Assembly (NCBI GenBank): GCA_032821775.1
Contig: JAVLRN010000004.1
Span: forward strand, 620,001-684,000
From: Sanguinoderma infundibulare
Lineage: Eukaryota > Basidiomycota > Agaricomycetes > Polyporales > Polyporaceae
Length of the DNA stretch: 64,000 bases
Direction of reading: 5' to 3'
Shown: positions 49,039-59,594 of the stretch, one piece after another
How positions within the stretch are numbered: the first letter of the stretch is position 1
Layout of the letters: every line of letters begins with the position of its first letter
The notes under the pieces: generated by a model
Seen by the model: the letters and a program-made list of their open reading frames with translations, nothing else
Database searches by the model: none
Told to the model about the DNA's origin: nothing
Program-made: the position numbers and the translations under genes

Positions 49039-50536
49039 ATGGCTGAACCCATTCCTACAGCTGATGAGCATTGCGATCCAGCCCAACGCTACATTCCCGT
49101 CGAAGTCTGCGAAAACACCATCGACATGCTATACTCGGTGATCATGTCAGCCCAAATGGAGAACCTTGCCGCCCTCCGTAGTTGCTCCCTCGTCTGCAGG
49201 GGTTGGCGAATTCGTGCACAGAGGATGCTGTTTATGACATTCATCTTTCCAACGTCGCCGCTCTCCAAAGCCTTTCTGCAGTCTTGGACAGCGGACCACA
49301 TCTTCGCAGCTATGTGCGTGAGGTCACTCTCACCGGACGCTTGCTGCACACCACAGTGGGCATCCTCTCACTGTTTCCAGTCCTCTGTGTCAGAAGGCTG
49401 CCAAACGTCGAGGTGCTAACTGTAAACCACATTCCGGAATCCACGGCATGGTACCCCAGTACACCAACCTCGCAGAACGCGAAACTTCTACCATGCATCC
49501 CCCTTCATTCCCGCTTCCACCACTCTCTCTCCTCTTTCACAACTATCTCAGTGCTTTTTTTGCAGAATATCACATTCCATTCCTTTACTGAGTTCTCACG
49601 GATGGTCCACTCTCTACCCAACTTGGAGGACCTCGCGTGTCGGGCTGTGCAGTGGATCACACTTGGCCGCCCTCCAGCCTTCATGCAGCCAGTCAATGGA
49701 AAGCGTACCATTCCGACATTTGCACCAAACCTTCGATATCTACTGGTATGTAAAAATACATTGTCTCTGCACCATTGAACTCATTGTATTTTCAGCTTGC
49801 AGCCATGGAAATGCACGGCGCAGAAAGGTTGATATCAGCATGTGAACCTAGTCTTACAACATTCTACGTCGCAATTCCCCTGGTAAGCAGCACTGAAGAA
49901 CCTGTGGATGGTATGTGTTCTTCAATTTCTAAGTGACAGCAAGAAAGGAGAGTCTAACTGTTGTAATAGAGAACAGTGCCCCCTCAACAGCACAAGAACT
50001 GGACCTGAGCTCATGTTCGGCACTCAAGACATTGGTTATCACCCTCACACCAGAATTCGCAACAGATCCAAGTTCCACTGGCGCACTAATGGCGATGCTC
50101 ATCTCGTGGACACCGCCCCAGTTGCAGGATTCCTTTCTCGGATTTGGCGCATATTACTTCGCTGAACACATGTCCCAGCAGGAATTTGTGTCCGTCCTCC
50201 GCACTGTGGGTACCATTGCTGAGGACTGGCTGCGCACCCGAGTCCAATCAGCGTCTACCGCCGAGGTCTCGGATACCGTCCAAAATGTGCCATGTTGGGT
50301 AAAAATTATTGTCTATGACTGGGAGGATCAGAGGGAGGGGTGGTGGAGCAACATCAAGAGTTGCTTTCCCACATGGGCAAGGTTGGGGAAGCTCAAGATC
50401 ATCTATCGCACACGTAAGTAAGACATTTAATAAGTTTTTTACAATGATTGGTCTGTTGCCGATCCATTCAGCAGCGCCTACCTCACGTTATGTATGGAAG
50501 AAGGCTAACACACAAGAGACTGTCAATTGGGCATGA
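49039..50536 (+). pseudogene. F-box-like protein, single-base frameshift
   Basis: Starts MAEPIPTADEHCDPAQ. Residues 17-60 resemble the F-box-like module of basidiomycete proteins: YIPVEVCENTIDML, then LRSCSLVCRGWRIRAQRMLF. At 49231-49235 one base is missing from a T run, and the continuation HLSNVAALQSLSAVLDSG is in another frame. From there the gene is clean: LRSYVREVTLTG, FLQNITFHSFTEFSRMVHSL, introns after RYLL and after EEPVD, LRTVGTIAEDWLR, and a last exon ending QETVNWA at 50536. Such proteins usually act as substrate adaptors for SCF ubiquitin ligases with a leucine-rich-like C-terminal region. The single shift could be a sequencing error; if real, the product ends soon after the F-box. 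Confidence 0.7.
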
Positions 50537-51809
50537 CATGGCCGGCCCAAGGTATTGGGAATATTTCGATTCTCAGACACAATCCACAATGCTGATGCAC
50601 TCCTGGGCATTTCCTTGCAATACAAAAGCCCTCGGTACCTCATCCTTTATCACAACCTCCCGCGGCCTCCCCTGACAAACCCGATGCGCTGTGATTGTAT
50701 GCCAGCGCGAAGGGACCATCACAAACATCGCAAAGGCACACCCGTCCTCGCACCCCTTCCTCTTACGCTCGCCACCCTATCTCCCTTCCGCCATTCCATT
50801 GCAACCAACAGTATATATCTCTCTGCCCAGCGGTGACGATTCCGCCTCGACGAATGCCAGCAGACGTGCACCGATTTCGCTCTCAGGGTGGCGCTCGCCC
50901 GCCAAGCTGCTCGGTGACGCCTGCTCCCAATCACTCTGACTCTAAATTGCAAGTCATGTGTGCCAGTTTCACTGTCCACATCCCTTCTCGTACCTTACAT
51001 GTCCAGTCTCTCTGTCCTGGTCTCGCGTTCGGTGTTTCAATCTACTTCATATTGCGCACGACCCTCTACGATCCACCGCAGTCCATATATACACCACATA
51101 GACGAAACCCCCTACATCGCGCCTCTGTACTTCCCCTCGTCTCTACCCGTCGAAGTGACATCAGTATATATATGCTCGTGTACGATAGCTAGCAGTCATC
51201 CCCCTTGCTTATCCACTCTCTCCGTGTTGGTCTCGCGATGTGTGATTCGATCCGCTCCCTATTTCGTACGACCCTCTCCGATCCAGTATAGACGAAAATC
51301 CGCATCAATACTTCCCCTTGTCCCGCTGTTCAAAGTGACGTCGGTATATATGTACTCGTGAGTCGTGTACGATAGATAGCAGTCATACCTCTACCGTGTA
51401 CAGTACACCCTTATGCCTCACCGATCGACCTCCTTCCTGAGGGCCGAGACTCGTGACCTCCAACTGAGGCCTGAAGCGACGCACATACCTAGCCCACCAG
51501 TCGCGCAGAGCTGTGGGCCGTTTTTTATATGCACATTCTGGATAACGTCCAAACCGATGTCTCGCTCCTCGGAGTTCGTCCGAGAAGGACGAGGAATCTG
51601 ATCAAAGTGCCCGACATGTGCTTTGTGCCTTCGGAAAGCGAGTCCTAGGTTCACACTAGCTCTTGTCCTCCTCAGTTTACTCCCAATACCATATGTCCTC
51701 GAACTACGAATGCAATAAAATTACCAGTGTCTCTGCTCCAGACAAGGCTTCAAGTCGGTGGAGGACAAGATAATGCATACGAGGTCATAAGAGTGCATGC
51801 CACATCTTC
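50537..51809. other. Intergenic with a tandem repeat
   Basis: No gene. TATATATA-type runs occur near 50811, 51088, 51167 and 51344, the last two within repeated units (see separate entry). Confidence 0.5.
50990..51388. repeat. Two tandem diverged units of about 190-200 bp
   Basis: Unit 1 (about 50990-51198) and unit 2 (about 51210-51388) share, in order, CTCTCTG/CTCTCCG followed by a TGGTCTCGCG block, CGACCCTCT(A/C)CGATCCA, TAGACGAAA, CTTCCCCT(C/T)GTC, a TATATAT run with a (G/T)CTCGTG neighbour, and GTGTACGATAG(C/A)TAGCAGTCAT. Spacing between the parts varies slightly. Confidence 0.7.
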
Positions 51810-52437
51810 TCACCCAACGCGCGTGGACCGGCGCGAAGCCTTGATCATGTTCGTGCACTTCTCCGCCGCCATCACTACCCGTGCCATAGTATGCAAACAT
51901 ACAATCTCCAGGAAAGCCGACGCGTCGCAAACGCAGAGCCGTCCTACGCCGTGCACCCTCAGCCGCGTATCCACAACACCGGGGCGCTCGCCGCCCACGG
52001 CGGCTCCCATGCGGCACGTCGACGTGAAGTGAAAGCAGGTCCGGAGGTTCGTGCACATGAACCAATAGAGGTCCTCGTCGCTGCTGTCGCCGGCGGGCAC
52101 GACGAGATCCCGGAGCTCGTAGCCTTGCTTTCGGACGTCGGGGGCCACGCGCAGGGCGAGGCGGACGCCCTTCCGGAAGGGGACGTAGTCCTGGGGATTC
52201 GTGAAGTACGCGAGGTCGACGTCGGGGCGTACGCGCGGGTTGCTCGTCGCGAGCGGGACCGAGCCCTGTGACCGCGGTTGGATCAGCGCGGGGAGCAACG
52301 TCGAGAGGCCCTTGCCGGGGATGTCGGCGTCGGTGCAGTTGTTGCAGATGTGCATGAGCTCGATGTCCGGCCTGTTCGAGGGCACAGATGCATCGAGGTC
52401 ACGGGTGTGGCTGCAAGAGAGGCTGGAAGCCTAGGCG
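51810..52437 (-). pseudogene. C-terminal fragment of a GMC oxidoreductase
   Basis: One open stretch on the minus strand encodes the last third of a GMC enzyme: RPDIELMHICN, RPDVDLAYFTNPQDY, the active-site CFHFTSTCRMG with the first catalytic His, VVDTRLRVHGVGRL, and ASAFLEIVCLHTMARVV with the second His. Family members have Pro where this copy has Leu after ASAF, and Gly where it has Leu before the second His. The FAD-binding N-terminal half is absent. It is not a close copy of the intact GMC gene at 33351, so it comes from another family member. Confidence 0.75.
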
Positions 52438-52619
52438 CACCTGATCGCAATTATCTCCCCGGGGCGTCACCATAGCACGTTCACGAAGGGATGGGCTGCA
52501 TGTTGCGCTCGTGTTGACTTGGACTGTCCGGGAAAACTTAGGCGTTCACTACGATTACAGACCTGTAGAATTCTGCACGGGGAAGACAGAACTTAGGCGC
52601 GAAACTCACCGATGACTCT

Positions 52620-53099
52620 GGCCCATGGTCCTAGGCCTGCAAGACCCGGGATGTCTTGCGTCGTCGCTCGTCCCAAACAAGCAATGGAAGCGCCCACCCG
52701 CGACCCGTCTGTGGCTGCGTCCAAACAACCCCAAGCACAATTCAAGCTCCGCTGGCGACCGTTCTCTTTCGCTCTCAGTCGCAAAGCTTCGCGACACCAT
52801 CGAGGACCACTGGGCGAAAGTCGAGCAAGAGTCACGGTCGAACGCAATTGAAGATCAGCTTGCTTCGTATTCCAGGGGGAAAAACTTCCAGGTGCGTTTT
52901 CTCTTCCAGTGTCCGACCCCCTGGACTCGCGTCAGCCGTATGGGACCAGGCGTTTTTTTGATATTGGTCGAGCGAGACGTCTTTGGCCAGATGCTCCCAG
53001 CACTCGGACGTCCGTCTCCCCGCTCGCTCTCGCCACGGCTGAGTCCGCCCTTCAGCAAATCAAACTGCTGAGCGTAAATCATTGCATTCAAGGATCCCG
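52620..53099 (+). other. Copy of the unknown exon-like segment
   Basis: Inverted counterpart of 906-1360. On the plus strand it reads LRDTIEDHWAKVEQESRSN and ends SRGKNFQ at a GTGCGT donor. Charged and helix-like; parent gene unknown. It lies directly before the DUF6533 exons. Confidence 0.5.
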
Positions 53100-53664
53100 C
53101 TCCCATTTGCCAGGCGTCGTATATTTTATGTGCGTTCACCCTACAGCCGTATTCCGTCTCACGTTAACAGCATTCCATTGCCTTGCTTATCATGAACAGC
53201 CTTCTCCTGGCGTTCACTCTCAGTTCAGTAAGTCTAGACCGACTCTCTATCTTTCCATGCTCAAATTCCGTGCAACGGCGAAGGTAGTATCGCTGCGAGG
53301 TACACCCCAGGTCTTACTGAACCGTACGTCGTGACCAATCACGCCTTCCCTACGGTGACGCCATTCTAGCACTAACCCATTCGCCCTGCGGCGCGCCTAC
53401 GCACAGAATAATCGCCGTCCTCATCTCACGCTTTCTCATCGATCTCCAAGAAGCCAGCAACAGCAGTGCCCACCAACACTCCCTCTCGTCTGTCCAGCTC
53501 GGCCGGATCAGTAGCGTCAACTTCGACCACGTTCTCGGTGCCATCACCTCTTCGCTCCCCGCCCCAGGGGAAGCCAGCCCGGAACACGCAGCATCAGACC
53601 TCCCCTCCGAGCCACCGCCATCTGACGAAGACAGCGACAGCTTGGCATCGGTTGTGGGCTTGGA
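53100..53664 (+). pseudogene. DUF6533-type membrane protein, last two exons only
   Basis: VVYFMCVHPTAVFRLTL exon (about 53115-53228) and tail exon SRFLIDLQEASNSSAHQHSL (53407-53664), homologous to copy G. The tail stays open through a Ser/Pro/Asp-rich stretch and is then fused to Sit4 sequence at 53664. The N-terminal half is absent. Confidence 0.65.
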
Positions 53665-54022
53665 CGGCCAACGGGATAGAGACGAGCTACATCTTCATGG
53701 TACGTATGTACCCCTCCGTGTCATTCGAGAGGCTCCTCAGATAGGTGTTCAAAGGGACTTCGTCGACCGAGGGCACGATAGCCTTTAGACGGTCTCGTTG
53801 ATGCTATTCCCGAACGTCTAGCTAGCGTTACCCGCTCTGGGAGACGATAAGAGCAAGGGGATTACCCAAGTGTACCCCTCCTACGGTGCGTGTTCCTTAC
53901 AGTATGCTGCTGGCGGTAGAGTTGAACAGCCATGGTAGACAGTATTGCGGCTCTGTCGATGCGCAAGAGTGGAAAGCATGCTGCGGAGTCTTCGACTGCC
54001 TCGATCTGCCGGCAGAAGACGA
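53665..54022 (+). pseudogene. Sit4/PP6 phosphatase fragment (middle part)
   Basis: Inverted counterpart of 1-325: GGATAGAGACGAGCTACATC marks the junction, followed by the IFM donor (GT type), a mutated DFVDRG exon with a stop, and the VWKACC exon. The junction motif GGGATAG is also present inside the decayed copy at 25300, so this relic derives from that lineage and not from the intact gene. Confidence 0.75.
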
Positions 54023-54624
54023 TGTTTGGCGCATAACGTAGGATGAGCGAAGGATATTAAGCACGTTTTCCCAGATCTCGACAGCCCTGTGCCGAAGGGG
54101 AGATCAAGTGGCGAAGATACGGCAACCTGGGTTCATCCGCACCGAGGCAGGGCCGCTGTTGCTGTTCGTAGATGACCGAGTGCGATCGCCGCGATGCTGC
54201 AGATGTCGACAGTCAGCAATCGTTCCGCATTCTGTTCTCGCATACCAATGCCATTCTATCCAGGTACAGGCCGAAAGCGTTCAGGCAGCCGAGGATACAA
54301 AATCACCCATCCGAATTTGGTCATCCAAGAGTCCCGCAGATTTTTCGGATCGTGACATCCTGGTAGTGCACACCGGGATTCTGGAGAGGTAAGCGACCAG
54401 AGACTCCCCGTGTATTTGCCTAACTACTGAAATGATTTACCTCCGTAACTGTTCGACAGTACTAGTAAGGAAAACCAGGTAGTATCACCGGACCTGCTCC
54501 GGATACTTCAGTGGTATGTGTTCTGCACGACTTGCATAGAATATTCGTTGTGTAGCCCTCTTCCATAATGCAATCCTCACATCGACACCCATCTGACCTC
54601 AGTGGCTGCATGTGGACGGATAGT
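54023..54624. other. Intergenic flank within the duplication arm
   Basis: Inverted counterpart of 24342-24880. No gene recognised. Confidence 0.45.
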
Positions 54625-56040
54625 CTACACCCCTCCGCGCTCTTGCTTGGGTCGCACTGTCGTCGCCGTTTTGGGGCCATGTTCGGTTGATATCGGAGGA
54701 TCGCCTTCGTTTGACTCGTTGTAGGATAAGATGTACTCGATTCGGGATTTGTCGACGGCCAGAATGACGATGATGAGCAAGGGATATATTGCCTACATGT
54801 TATTTTCAGTTCCACAGAGCTAAGTGCAACGAGGCTTAAAGCTACCCACCACGATGGGGCCAAATGCCCCAATGGTATAGCAGTAGGCTGCAGAGACAAA
54901 CTGTATGCTTGATTGAGTCGACGTGGTGGTTACCGATACATCGAAAGCCTGATAGATGACCACCGCAGCCTGTGTAAACCACCGAAACAACGCGTCCTAC
55001 TCAGCTGGGCATTCACTGACTAGAGATGAGACTCACCCAGAGTAGGGAGAACAGTGTCCCCGATTCAACGAGCACAGCAAGTGACCTGAGGGCGCGGGAT
55101 CCACCTCCGCATCGGTCCCCGAGGTATGTTCGGATAAACCTGCGATGTTTCCTGTGACAACGTCAGAGATATCTTCTTCATCTACCGGATATAAGCACAT
55201 ACCAGGCCTTGTATCCTATCAATATCGTCGCCAAGAGGTTTGTAGCAAAGGAAAGCCCTGGAGTAATGGCGCCGTACACATTGATGAAGCGAAGATTCGG
55301 TAAGCTATAGGAGAGGTAGCTCTCCTGTGCCATCGACACCGTCCCAACGACTTCAATACATGAGTTTAGTTTCATTGAGCTTGAATACGCCAGACTTACT
55401 GATTGTTCCAGCCAGCAGAGCACCGCCAATACTATAAACGATTATGTTCCTCCACACACAACATACGCGCCACCACACAATGCCATCGCCCAGTACGATC
55501 TAAAAACACGATTAATCAGCGTCAAAAAGGCTTGTATTAGTAAGGGACCTTGCATTGAAGGCAAATGTGGCTGAGATTATCCATGACTGCTTGTCCACAC
55601 TGGAGGCTTGTCCGTCGAGGTTAGGAAGGTAGGAAGGCGATCCCAGTCCGTCGACAGCATCCGCCAAAAAATTGATAATACTGGTCGCGTTCCAGAGGAT
55701 AGAAGCCCAGTATATGGTAGTGGAAGCAAAAAGCGCGACTGCGCTAACCAGCAGGAAGTTCCTGGCCATCTGTTTCCGTCTCAGGTGACATAGGGAGTAA
55801 GTCCAGAGTGGTAAGCGTGAAGGTAAATTCATACTAACGACAAGGAGTATATGGATATACTTGCTGCCACGGAAAGAGCACCTGTACATTGGTTCTTCCG
55901 TGTTATCCAGAGCTGACGGAGCAGTCCGAGAGAAACCTACCGAGAAGGAAGCTTGACAGTGCGACAATAGCCAGCGACGACGGAAGGGATGGTGCAATGT
56001 ATTCCAGGTCATTGATAGCACGTTGGTTGCATTGAGTCAT
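54625..56040 (-). CDS. Seven-helix membrane protein (copy I')
   Basis: Near-twin of the gene at 22882 with the same exons and splice sites: MTQCNQRAIND start at 56040, MARNFLLVSAVALF, the GDGIVWWR motif exon, VSMAQESYLSYSLPNL and IYPLLIIVILAVDKS. Substitutions in the last exon bring a stop at 54625-54627, shortening the polar tail by about fifteen residues. The hydrophobic core is unaffected, so it may still be functional. Confidence 0.75.
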
Positions 56041-58239
56041 TGTGGGGTCGGCGGTCATTTCAGAGAGATATGTCCGTAAACAAGGATAGGAAGGCGAGAG
56101 GATTTGAGTGCGCAGAAGGGCCCGGGGCGGAGGCGGTATTCAAGTCCCCTGTAGACGCCTCGCATGAGAAGATTCCTATAAATTGGGACATTGCTAGATC
56201 AGCGATGCTAGCATCTGTCAACTGATTTGGTCCCTCAGAATGTTGTTGGACACAATAACGCGGCAGGAGTGTGGCCGACGTATGGTACGCCGATGTAGTG
56301 GCGTTAGGACGTCGATTCCCCAGTCTGCAGACCAACGGGAAAAAGGATAATAATAACGATAACCAACTGTTTGGAAGGTTTGCGAAGAGATCACAAGCCG
56401 TAAGACCACTATTGTCAGTCAGACAGTTGCATCTTGACTCCAAGTTGAAGTCATCAACATCAACCACCGAGAACTAAGATGCTGAACGACAACTCGGGCA
56501 CTATGCGGCTCCTGCACCAGTGACTCGATCTACATGCCCATTTTCCCAAAAGCCGCGGATCTCCCGGCCAGCGCCTGCCTGGTCTTCACCGCGGCTGGAG
56601 ACCGGCTGCAAACAGCTTGCCACCAGCTGTCCCAACCAGCCATGATATTTCCTAGCGCCCAGTCGAAAATCAGCCCGCCATCGCCTGACCGCTACACCTG
56701 GTCCAGTTCCCGACCACAGCCTCTGACCAGCCGGTCGGAAAGGTGCTGTGTAGACAGGTTTTGTCAAGGGTTACGAGATGTAATATTACAGGCTACGAAT
56801 ACGCACACAAATGGTCTGAAGCACAGGTCATACCACTTGCCATGACCTATAGCGGCTCGTCAGAGGAGCAACACTATTTCCCAACCGGTTGTAACTTCCT
56901 AGATCCCGTCTTCGCCGAAGAGGTCGAAGACATTGTCGTGTGCCGCCTCGACATAGACACCTCAGCCGTTACATGCCTCTTCAATACTCTCCATGAATGT
57001 CTCAAAAGCAGGTTGGGTGACGATGCGAACGATGATCTTTGCCCTTGGGATTGCGTGGCGCTGCGACAACGTTAGGGCTCTGGTCCGACAAGAGGCAGAT
57101 ACAGTGCGTTCTCACAGTCGACCCGGAAGTCCTGCCAGCCCAGTCAATCGGCCCACATTCAAAAGAAGTGAACCGAAGCGAGCGAACTCACCGTCTACAA
57201 CACAAGCTTGTCAATACGACGCGCACCAGGACTGCATGGTCTGACATGGAACGACGTCGTAAGCGTTGATTTTAGATCCCCGATGTCCATGTTCGCCATG
57301 AGGTCACACTCTTCTTACGGCGGTTGCCGGCGTCCGGGCCCGTGAGCAGAACGTTGCCTCCTGTCTGCGTCGTGAAGCCACTCCAAGACGAGCTTGCGAG
57401 CGAGGCCTTGAATGGGCAGAATGGACGGTTATAAAATTTACAGTGAAAGAAAATGGTCAGTCAACGCCGGTGGCCCACTGGCAAGCTCGATGGCACCGAC
57501 GACGACGTACTGTTGGCTCATCATCCTCGTGCCTCACGCCTCAACGTCGGCACGTACATCGCAATCTGCCGCATGGAGTGCTTGATTAGCACGACGGTGA
57601 TCGGCGCGTCATGTTAACCATATTCCCCCGGTTCAGCATCGCGATGACCGCACGCGGGTAAGCGTCGACGTCGAAAACGCATCGTTGCGAAAGTACTTGA
57701 GGATCGCGCCCTTCGACACCTACGCAGAGTCAGGGAGGGGCACGAGACACAAGAACGGGTCTCTACAGGGCGCATCTGCTCCTTAGCATTGCAAGAAATT
57801 CACATTGGCGAAAACACCTACTGTTCTAGTGCCCACAGTGTAAGGCTAGTCGCCTACAAGTGAAGACCGGATGAGTGGAGTTCACACCAGGCGCGGGTAG
57901 GGTCATGGTCTGTACCACTGTCGCTGGGGCCTGAGGCCCGAATTCCTGAGGAGTGGCTTCACCCGCCGTGTCGTACCAGATCACTGCTCTGAAGACCAGT
58001 TCGCTGGGAGAGTAAGGATGGTGGGCAGTGTTCAGGATCGTTCATGTAGTAGGCGATGAGGATGAGAGTCAGGCAGGAGGCTGCGGGCGCTGTTCCCGAT
58101 GGCGACGCCCTCGCGTCGTTCCACCACCATCGACTTCTGGCTGTCCCCTATTTTCCCCTCATTGTCCTCTCTTCACCTTGTTACCCTCTTCTGGTCTCCC
58201 TCGGATGACATTTCGCTCTGTTTGTACGGGATACGCGCC
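56041..58239. other. Diverged middle of the right duplication arm, with family K relic
   Basis: 56230-56870 has no clear match in the left arm. 56880-57080 resembles 22000-22230 inverted (shared CNFLD stretch). On the minus strand about 57555-57745 reads GAILKYFRNDAF and YPRAVIAMLNRG, a broken relative of the family K fragment at 21281. 58030-58240 is the 5' flank of the Sit4 relic and matches that of the intact Sit4. Confidence 0.45.
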
Positions 58240-59320
58240 ATGGCCGCTTTCGATCCCGACAAATGGCTCTCGATGCTCATGGAATGTCAACACCTCCCCG
58301 AGCCTGATATGAAGATCCTCTGCGAGCGACATCCACGGCCAGTTCTGGGATTTGCTGAAGTTGTTAAGAAAGAATGGGATGGTACCGGAAACGAGCTACA
58401 TCTTCATGGCACGTATGTACCCCTCCGCATTATCCGAGAGGGCTGCTCAGATAGGTTGCAGGGGGACTTCGTCGATTGAGGACATTATAGTCTCGAGACA
58501 GTCTCGTCGCTGCTGGTGCTGAAAGCCAAGTCAGCGTTCTCCGCTCTTCAAGAGGAGCTATGATTGAGGCGGTTCGCCAGATATCCCGACAAGGTCACAT
58601 TGCTGCGAGGGAACCACGAGAGCAGGCAGATCACGCAGGTGTACGGCTTCTACGGTGCGTGTTCTTTCCAGTATGCTGCGTGGGATGGGCGTTCAACAGC
58701 CATTGTAGACGAGTGTCAACAGAAGTACGGCTCCGCGCAGGTGTGGAAGGCATGCTGCGGGGTTTTCGATTACCTGAATCTGGCTGCGGTATGTACTCTA
58801 ACTCGATACCCATCAATGCTTGTCCATATGTCCTTCCCAGATCATAGATGGCGAGACACTATGCGTCCATGGAGGTCTGTCTCCCGATATCAGGACATTA
58901 GACCAGATCCGAGTGCTGTCAAGAGTCCAGGAGATTCCACATGAAGGAGCGTTTTGCGGTGAGTTGTTATTGCCGTGCGGACCCGAGCTTCGGCTCATTC
59001 AGCTTTTGCCAGACCTGATGTGGTCGGATCCGGACGACATCGATAACGTCAACTCTCTTCGCCTTATCGCACGCGCCCACCAGCTTGTGGGTCACGGTGT
59101 GGTCTGCGCCGAACTACTGCTATCGTTGCGGGAACATGGCTTCGATCTTGACGATTCGCGATGACGGCGACCGGTCGTTCACAGTATACGATGCGGCGCC
59201 CGAGAACGAGAGGGATAAGGGTATGCAGAAGACAAGGAAGATAGTGGGTTTGTTACCTATTTCAGACGACGCGAGGCTGACTTGTTTCGGCGACAGGGCA
59301 ATATGCCGTACTTTGTGTAG
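58240..59320 (+). pseudogene. Sit4/PP6 phosphatase, multiply deleted copy
   Basis: Starts [17 protein letters not shown] like the intact gene. A deletion at about 58328 joins KILCER to the middle of the GDIHG motif, removing about 22 codons and shifting the frame. A second deletion at about 59046 removes the [14 protein letters not shown] exon end plus the next intron. A third at about 59089 removes the end of RAHQLVQEG and the following YMFDEQ stretch. Exons between, including [22 protein letters not shown] and YRCGN, are well preserved. It shares the GC donor of intron 1 with the intact copy, so that change predates the duplication. Confidence 0.88.
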
Positions 59321-59594
59321 ATGTAACGTATTGTCAGTTAATTGTAGCCCATACTGTACTCTGGATTGCCAACTTGCTACGGCCTGTGCGTTGCATGCTT
59401 GAGGACCGGCTGGAGAGGTATGGTTCTTTGCTGTCGGTCGTTGGCCTGGTCACCATCCCGATGGTCGGAATGTCTCATACATAGTATGCAGGTGAGCGTA
59501 CATAAGAGGGAATCCAGAAATCCCCACTAATACAATAGTACAGGCAAATTATCCACAAAGCAATAGATGCTCAACTGTTCGTCCGACCTCCGGA

